From Sipunculus nudus (lineage: Eukaryota; Annelida; Sipuncula; Golfingiida; Sipunculidae), in contig CM049306.1 of the NCBI GenBank assembly GCA_026874595.1, positions 65,606,019 through 65,670,018 of the forward strand: 64,000 bases of DNA. Direction: 5' to 3'. Position 1 is the stretch's first letter, and every line of letters starts with the position of its first letter. The translations under genes and the position numbers were made by a program. Below are positions 56,301 to 64,000 of the stretch, one piece after another. The notes under the pieces were generated by a model. It was not told where the DNA came from and did not search any database. It saw nothing but the letters and a program-made list of their open reading frames with translations.

Positions 56301-59300
56301 GACCGATCATGAGCAAAAACAATAGGCTCCGAGAAGAACCGATTATACACTCTACCTATAAGTTTCAGGACGATTGGTGCAAAATTGTGGCCTGTAGAGC
56401 GGGGACATACAGACAAACAAACAAACGGAACTGATCAACATACTTGTCGAAATCTCTGATTCCGGCAAGCAATAAACTATAACGCGACAGAAATGGCAAA
56501 CCGGCCCGCAAAGAGTGCCTGTGGTTACTTATTTTATACGGCGAACGCTATAATTTTTGCAGTCACGGGAAAGCGTGTCTGTCTTTCATACTAAAACGCG
56601 TGCATGCATGCGTGATGGCATATGTATATGTGCATGTGGGTTTTAATTTTTTACAAAGTTGCTAAAACTTGTGGGGACGGTGTATGATTAAACAAAAGGG
56701 GCCATGGGCAGAAAGGCCATGAAAGGCCAATTCATATGGTGTACAGTTTATGTACCTAAAATGTGTAGTTTTGGAGATATGGTTAAACAATGATAGTAGG
56801 TACGGGGTTGCAGTGCAGCGCCCCCTAGCGGTAATTTTCCAAAAACTGAACAATTGCTTTCGAGATATTAGTGTATGACGTAACATGTATCAGTTTCAAA
56901 AGGATGCCTGCATATCTGTGGCCTATAGGGCATGTCACCGTGAAATCGCGAAATCTCATTCGACGAGAAACGGTGCGAGATTTTGCAAGATTTTTGGTTG
57001 GATCGCCGAGAACTCACCAAGGGCTACAAGATGCGAAAATTTTGACCTCTCTAGCATAAAAACTGACAGAGTTAGAAGCTGAAAACTGCATATTTTCAAA
57101 ATTCAAAGGTTTTACCCCAAAAATAGAGAAATCTGGCAATAGCGCACTTTGGCGCCTATGCGCAAAAATAAGCCCATGGACCCTAGTTCAAGGTGCTGTG
57201 ATGGAAATGGCCCAATGTTTAATAGTTCTGGAGGTATAGCACCAAAACAAATTTTCATGTTTTTTCATCTGCAACGCCCCCTGGCGGCCATTTCCAAAAT
57301 CTGAAAAACCCGTTTCGAGATATTCTTATGTTACATAAAATATCTCAGAATCAGTAAAATTGCTGCAAATTTGAAAAATATCACGAAATTCCATGATTTC
57401 TCCCCAAAATTGCGTAACCATGGTAACATCGAAATGAGGCAATTTTGCAGTGTTGGAAGTGGCCATGCAGTGGCAAATAAAACGGGCTACAGATTAGGTG
57501 CCTACGGCTATTTTTGACGAAGGTATGAAGAAAAAACCGTTTTTGAGCTTTTTGGTGACCCTGACCTTGACCCTTGACCGATCATGAGCAAAAACAATAG
57601 GCTCCGAGAAGAACCGATTATACACTCTACCTATAAGTTTCAGGACGATTGGTGCAAAATTGTGGCCTGTAGAGCGGGGACATACAGACAAACAAACAAA
57701 CGGAACTGATCAACATACTTGTCGAAATCTCTGATTCCGGCAAGCAATAAACTATAACGCGACAGAAATGGCAAACCGGCCCGCAAAGAGTGCCTGTGGT
57801 TACTTATTTTATACGGCGAACGCTATAATTTTTGCAGTCACGGGAAAGCGTGTCTGTCTTTCATACTAAAACGCGTGCATGCATGCGTGATGGCATATGT
57901 ATATGTGCATGTGGGTTTTAATTTTTTACAAAGTTGCTAAAACTTGTGGGGACGGTGTATGATTAAACAAAAGGGGCCATGGGCAGAAAGGCCATGAAAG
58001 GCCAATTCATATGGTGTACAGTTTATGTACCTAAAATGTGTAGTTTTGGAGATATGGTTAAACAATGATAGTAGGTACGGGGTTGCAGTGCAGCGCCCCC
58101 TAGCGGTAATTTTCCAAAAACTGAACAATTGCTTTCGAGATATTAGTGTATGACGTAACATGTATCAGTTTCAAAAGGATGCCTGCATATCTGTGGCCTA
58201 TAGGGCATGTCACCGTGAAATCGCGAAATCTCATTCGACGAGAAACGGTGCGAGATTTTGCAAGATTTTTGGTTGGATCGCCGAGAACTCACCAAGGGCT
58301 ACAAGATGCGAAAATTTTGACCTCTCTAGCATAAAAACTGACAGAGTTAGAAGCTGAAAACTGCATATTTTCAAAATTCAAAGGTTTTACCCCAAAAATA
58401 GAGAAATCTGGCAATAGCGCACTTTGGCGCCTATGCGCAAAAATAAGCCCATGGACCCTAGTTCAAGGTGCTGTGATGGAAATGGCCCAATGTTTAATAG
58501 TTCTGGAGGTATAGCACCAAAACAAATTTTCATGTTTTTTCATCTGCAACGCCCCCTGGCGGCCATTTCCAAAATCTGAAAAACCCGTTTCGAGATATTC
58601 TTATGTTACATAAAATATCTCAGAATCAGTAAAATTGCTGCAAATTTGAAAAATATCACGAAATTCCATGATTTCTCCCCAAAATTGCGTAACCATGGTA
58701 ACATCGAAATGAGGCAATTTTGCAGTGTTGGAAGTGGCCATGCAGTGGCAAATAAAACGGGCTACAGATTAGGTGCCTACGGCTATTTTTGACGAAGGTA
58801 TGAAGAAAAAACCGTTTTTGAGCTTTTTGGTGACCCTGACCTTGACCCTTGACCGATCATGAGCAAAAACAATAGGCTCCGAGAAGAACCGATTATACAC
58901 TCTACCTATAAGTTTCAGGACGATTGGTGCAAAATTGTGGCCTGTAGAGCGGGGACATACAGACAAACAAACAAACGGAACTGATCAACATACTTGTCGA
59001 AATCTCTGATTCCGGCAAGCAATAAACTATAACGCGACAGAAATGGCAAACCGGCCCGCAAAGAGTGCCTGTGGTTACTTATTTTATACGGCGAACGCTA
59101 TAATTTTTGCAGTCACGGGAAAGCGTGTCTGTCTTTCATACTAAAACGCGTGCATGCATGCGTGATGGCATATGTATATGTGCATGTGGGTTTTAATTTT
59201 TTACAAAGTTGCTAAAACTTGTGGGGACGGTGTATGATTAAACAAAAGGGGCCATGGGCAGAAAGGCCATGAAAGGCCAATTCATATGGTGTACAGTTTA

Positions 59301-62300
59301 TGTACCTAAAATGTGTAGTTTTGGAGATATGGTTAAACAATGATAGTAGGTACGGGGTTGCAGTGCAGCGCCCCCTAGCGGTAATTTTCCAAAAACTGAA
59401 CAATTGCTTTCGAGATATTAGTGTATGACGTAACATGTATCAGTTTCAAAAGGATGCCTGCATATCTGTGGCCTATAGGGCATGTCACCGTGAAATCGCG
59501 AAATCTCATTCGACGAGAAACGGTGCGAGATTTTGCAAGATTTTTGGTTGGATCGCCGAGAACTCACCAAGGGCTACAAGATGCGAAAATTTTGACCTCT
59601 CTAGCATAAAAACTGACAGAGTTAGAAGCTGAAAACTGCATATTTTCAAAATTCAAAGGTTTTACCCCAAAAATAGAGAAATCTGGCAATAGCGCACTTT
59701 GGCGCCTATGCGCAAAAATAAGCCCATGGACCCTAGTTCAAGGTGCTGTGATGGAAATGGCCCAATGTTTAATAGTTCTGGAGGTATAGCACCAAAACAA
59801 ATTTTCATGTTTTTTCATCTGCAACGCCCCCTGGCGGCCATTTCCAAAATCTGAAAAACCCGTTTCGAGATATTCTTATGTTACATAAAATATCTCAGAA
59901 TCAGTAAAATTGCTGCAAATTTGAAAAATATCACGAAATTCCATGATTTCTCCCCAAAATTGCGTAACCATGGTAACATCGAAATGAGGCAATTTTGCAG
60001 TGTTGGAAGTGGCCATGCAGTGGCAAATAAAACGGGCTACAGATTAGGTGCCTACGGCTATTTTTGACGAAGGTATGAAGAAAAAACCGTTTTTGAGCTT
60101 TTTGGTGACCCTGACCTTGACCCTTGACCGATCATGAGCAAAAACAATAGGCTCCGAGAAGAACCGATTATACACTCTACCTATAAGTTTCAGGACGATT
60201 GGTGCAAAATTGTGGCCTGTAGAGCGGGGACATACAGACAAACAAACAAACGGAACTGATCAACATACTTGTCGAAATCTCTGATTCCGGCAAGCAATAA
60301 ACTATAACGCGACAGAAATGGCAAACCGGCCCGCAAAGAGTGCCTGTGGTTACTTATTTTATACGGCGAACGCTATAATTTTTGCAGTCACGGGAAAGCG
60401 TGTCTGTCTTTCATACTAAAACGCGTGCATGCATGCGTGATGGCATATGTATATGTGCATGTGGGTTTTAATCTTTTACAAAGTTGCTAAAACTTGTGGG
60501 GACGGTGTATGATTAAACAAAAGGGGCCATGGGCAGAAAGGCCATGAAAGGCCAATTCATATGGTGTACAGTTTATGTACCTAAAATGTGTAGTTTTGGA
60601 GATATGGTTAAACAATGATAGTAGGTACGGGGTTGCAGTGCAGCGCCCCCTAGCGGTAATTTTCCAAAAACTGAACAATTGCTTTCGAGATATTAGTGTA
60701 TGACGTAACATGTATCAGTTTCAAAAGGATGCCTGCATATCTGTGGCCTATAGGGCATGTCACCGTGAAATCGCGAAATCTCATTCGACGAGAAACGGTG
60801 CGAGATTTTGCAAGATTTTTGGTTGGATCGCCGAGAACTCACCAAGGGCTACAAGATGCGAAAATTTTGACCTCTCTAGCATAAAAACTGACAGAGTTAG
60901 AAGCTGAAAACTGCATATTTTCAAAATTCAAAGGTTTTACCCCAAAAATAGAGAAATCTGGCAATAGCGCACTTTGGCGCCTATGCGCAAAAATAAGCCC
61001 ATGGACCCTAGTTCAAGGTGCTGTGATGGAAATGGCCCAATGTTTAATAGTTCTGGAGGTATAGCACCAAAACAAATTTTCATGTTTTTTCATCTGCAAC
61101 GCCCCCTGGCGGCCATTTCCAAAATCTGAAAAACCCGTTTCGAGATATTCTTATGTTACATAAAATATCTCAGAATCAGTAAAATTGCTGCAAATTTGAA
61201 AAATATCACGAAATTCCATGATTTCTCCCCAAAATTGCGTAACCATGGTAACATCGAAATGAGGCAATTTTGCAGTGTTGGAAGTGGCCATGCAGTGGCA
61301 AATAAAACGGGCTACAGATTAGGTGCCTACGGCTATTTTTGACGAAGGTATGAAGAAAAAACCGTTTTTGAGCTTTTTGGTGACCCTGACCTTGACCCTT
61401 GACCGATCATGAGCAAAAACAATAGGCTCCGAGAAGAACCGATTATACACTCTACCTATAAGTTTCAGGACGATTGGTGCAAAATTGTGGCCTGTAGAGC
61501 GGGGACATACAGACAAACAAACAAACGGAACTGATCAACATACTTGTCGAAATCTCTGATTCCGGCAAGCAATAAACTATAACGCGACAGAAATGGCAAA
61601 CCGGCCCGCAAAGAGTGCCTGTGGTTACTTATTTTATACGGCGAACGCTATAATTTTTGCAGTCACGGGAAAGCGTGTCTGTCTTTCATACTAAAACGCG
61701 TGCATGCATGCGTGATGGCATATGTATATGTGCATGTGGGTTTTAATTTTTTACAAAGTTGCTAAAACTTGTGGGGACGGTGTATGATTAAACAAAAGGG
61801 GCCATGGGCAGAAAGGCCATGAAAGGCCAATTCATATGGTGTACAGTTTATGTACCTAAAATGTGTAGTTTTGGAGATATGGTTAAACAATGATAGTAGG
61901 TACGGGGTTGCAGTGCAGCGCCCCCTAGCGGTAATTTTCCAAAAACTGAACAATTGCTTTCGAGATATTAGTGTATGACGTAACATGTATCAGTTTCAAA
62001 AGGATGCCTGCATATCTGTGGCCTATAGGGCATGTCACCGTGAAATCGCGAAATCTCATTCGACGAGAAACGGTGCGAGATTTTGCAAGATTTTTGGTTG
62101 GATCGCCGAGAACTCACCAAGGGCTACAAGATGCGAAAATTTTGACCTCTCTAGCATAAAAACTGACAGAGTTAGAAGCTGAAAACTGCATATTTTCAAA
62201 ATTCAAAGGTTTTACCCCAAAAATAGAGAAATCTGGCAATAGCGCACTTTGGCGCCTATGCGCAAAAATAAGCCCATGGACCCTAGTTCAAGGTGCTGTG

Positions 62301-64000
62301 ATGGAAATGGCCCAATGTTTAATAGTTCTGGAGGTATAGCACCAAAACAAATTTTCATGTTTTTTCATCTGCAACGCCCCCTGGCGGCCATTTCCAAAAT
62401 CTGAAAAACCCGTTTCGAGATATTCTTATGTTACATAAAATATCTCAGAATCAGTAAAATTGCTGCAAATTTGAAAAATATCACGAAATTCCATGATTTC
62501 TCCCCAAAATTGCGTAACCATGGTAACATCGAAATGAGGCAATTTTGCAGTGTTGGAAGTGGCCATGCAGTGGCAAATAAAACGGGCTACAGATTAGGTG
62601 CCTACGGCTATTTTTGACGAAGGTATGAAGAAAAAACCGTTTTTGAGCTTTTTGGTGACCCTGACCTTGACCCTTGACCGATCATGAGCAAAAACAATAG
62701 GCTCCGAGAAGAACCGATTATACACTCTACCTATAAGTTTCAGGACGATTGGTGCAAAATTGTGGCCTGTAGAGCGGGGACATACAGACAAACAAACAAA
62801 CGGAACTGATCAACATACTTGTCGAAATCTCTGATTCCGGCAAGCAATAAACTATAACGCGACAGAAATGGCAAACCGGCCCGCAAAGAGTGCCTGTGGT
62901 TACTTATTTTATACGGCGAACGCTATAATTTTTGCAGTCACGGGAAAGCGTGTCTGTCTTTCATACTAAAACGCGTGCATGCATGCGTGATGGCATATGT
63001 ATATGTGCATGTGGGTTTTAATTTTTTACAAAGTTGCTAAAACTTGTGGGGACGGTGTATGATTAAACAAAAGGGGCCATGGGCAGAAAGGCCATGAAAG
63101 GCCAATTCATATGGTGTACAGTTTATGTACCTAAAATGTGTAGTTTTGGAGATATGGTTAAACAATGATAGTAGGTACGGGGTTGCAGTGCAGCGCCCCC
63201 TAGCGGTAATTTTCCAAAAACTGAACAATTGCTTTCGAGATATTAGTGTATGACGTAACATGTATCAGTTTCAAAAGGATGCCTGCATATCTGTGGCCTA
63301 TAGGGCATGTCACCGTGAAATCGCGAAATCTCATTCGACGAGAAACGGTGCGAGATTTTGCAAGATTTTTGGTTGGATCGCCGAGAACTCACCAAGGGCT
63401 ACAAGATGCGAAAATTTTGACCTCTCTAGCATAAAAACTGACAGAGTTAGAAGCTGAAAACTGCATATTTTCAAAATTCAAAGGTTTTACCCCAAAAATA
63501 GAGAAATCTGGCAATAGCGCACTTTGGCGCCTATGCGCAAAAATAAGCCCATGGACCCTAGTTCAAGGTGCTGTGATGGAAATGGCCCAATGTTTAATAG
63601 TTCTGGAGGTATAGCACCAAAACAAATTTTCATGTTTTTTCATCTGCAACGCCCCCTGGCGGCCATTTCCAAAATCTGAAAAACCCGTTTCGAGATATTC
63701 TTATGTTACATAAAATATCTCAGAATCAGTAAAATTGCCGCAAATTTGAAAAATATCACGAAATTCCATGATTTCTCCCCAAAATTGCGTAACCATGGTA
63801 ACATCGAAATGAGGCAATTTTGCAGTGTTGGAAGTGGCCATGCAGTGGCAAATAAAACGGGCTACAGATTAGGTGCCTACGGCTATTTTTGACGAAGGTA
63901 TGAAGAAAAAACCGTTTTTGAGCTTTTTGGTGACCCTGACCTTGACCCTTGACCGATCATGAGCAAAAACAATAGGCTCCGAGAAGAACCGATTATACAC

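Larger units (their letters stand above)
46221..64000 (+). repeat. 1,275-bp satellite, 13 full units plus most of a 14th (continues past the window)
   Basis: Units start at 46,221 + n x 1,275 with no indel detected (47,496; 48,771; ... 62,796). I noticed only about ten single-base variants: 46,994 A; 48,511 and 53,611 C; 51,929 C; 53,557 A; 53,993 A; 54,275 T; 55,343 A; 60,473 C; 63,739 C. Units are therefore over 99.8% identical. The unit is an L-family segment: tail hairpin, CGCCCCCTAGCGG, CATTCGACGAGAAACGGTGC, CGCCCCCTGGCGG, GTAACCATGGTAAC, TGACCTTGACCCTTGACC and CAAACAAACAAAC. The frames of 62-74 codons seen in every unit and on both strands are not genes. Confidence 0.95.

Noticed and set aside
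46462-63457. Conserved 62-74-codon frames on both strands in every 1,275-bp unit, as candidate small genes
   Set aside because: Units are almost identical at DNA level, so any frame is conserved. The frames overlap each other on both strands, have no family match and are absent from diverged L copies.
1-64000. tRNA, rRNA or tRNA-derived SINE heads
   Set aside because: I found no convincing A-box/B-box pair or cloverleaf at any element's left end by eye; a tRNAscan run would settle it.

Overview
This is repeat-dominated eukaryotic (invertebrate animal) DNA with no intact gene. It is AT-rich and has no bacterial-style gene packing, operons, rRNA or tRNA. Almost every base belongs to a dispersed or tandem repeat. 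The short open frames are either chance frames inside repeats or fragments of decayed transposon-type proteins. The repeat style suggests a lophotrochozoan, most likely a bivalve mollusc: small non-autonomous elements with terminal hairpins and internal tandem cores of about 150-350 bp, resembling oyster 'pearl'/HINE elements. That assignment is inference from style, not from a diagnostic gene.

Layout. I use private family letters. Family E: 5' end ACAAG + GACCCATGGGTC palindrome + GCTCAGCTGA; 3' end a hairpin reading ...TCAGCTGAGCTAA. Family L: 5' ACAAG + GACCAGAGGTC + GCTTGCCGGAAA; 3' a hairpin ending TTTCCGGCAAGC. Family G: 5' ACTAG + hairpin + GTATCCGCCAAAA; 3' hairpin TTTTGGCGGATAC; filled with a 12-bp palindrome. 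Family K: 5' ACTAG + hairpin, with a 180-bp tandem core. Family H: 3' end around CATCGCATAAGCTCAC. 1-13.4 kb is a nest: an E copy is split by an L element (itself split by another E) and by a 3.5-kb TIR-bounded element carrying a dead gene that is in turn split by another E. 13.4-28 kb is mainly G, H and K with one local duplication (20.2-21.4 kb). 29-30.2 kb is an E-type element with a ~340-bp core. 30.2-35.5 kb and 38.2-40.2 kb are L elements, one containing ten 148-bp repeats. A 2.06-kb TIR element interrupts an H element at 36.1-38.1 kb. 40.5-42.4 kb is less repetitive and holds a ~400-bp MITE-like inverted repeat. 42.4-45.7 kb is a satellite of nine ~365-bp monomers organised partly as 730-bp dimers. 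46.2 kb to the window end is an almost perfect 1,275-bp satellite (13 full copies plus most of a 14th) that is a tandemly amplified L-derived segment.

Protein remnants: (i) a gene fossil at 10,245-12,603 with a DLIASEGKCHLTCY module, an SLPPTQDALLLHIK core and a Cys-rich tail; (ii) a minus-strand fossil at 18.95-19.28 kb of a protein type I associate with SWIM/YqaJ-nuclease-like invertebrate proteins; (iii) a RecQ-helicase-like N-terminal scrap at 25.35-25.59 kb; (iv) a possible exon at 792-970 behind a good splice acceptor; (v) a possible first exon on the minus strand inside the 36-38 kb TIR element.

The most interesting signal is regulatory. The L family and its 1,275-bp satellite carry sequences closely matching the CTCF motif (minus-strand CCGCTAGGGGGCGCTG and CCGCCAGGGGGCGTTG), an RFX X-box palindrome (GTAACCATGGTAAC) and nuclear-receptor half-sites in tandem (GGTCAAAGGTCAAGGTCA on the minus strand). 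The satellite therefore displays about 28 similarly oriented CTCF-like sites in 17.8 kb. The unrelated-looking G/H/E repeats carry GGTGGCGCCACC, whose AGGTGGCGCC also fits the CTCF core AGRKGGCRSY. Whether any is bound in vivo is untested.
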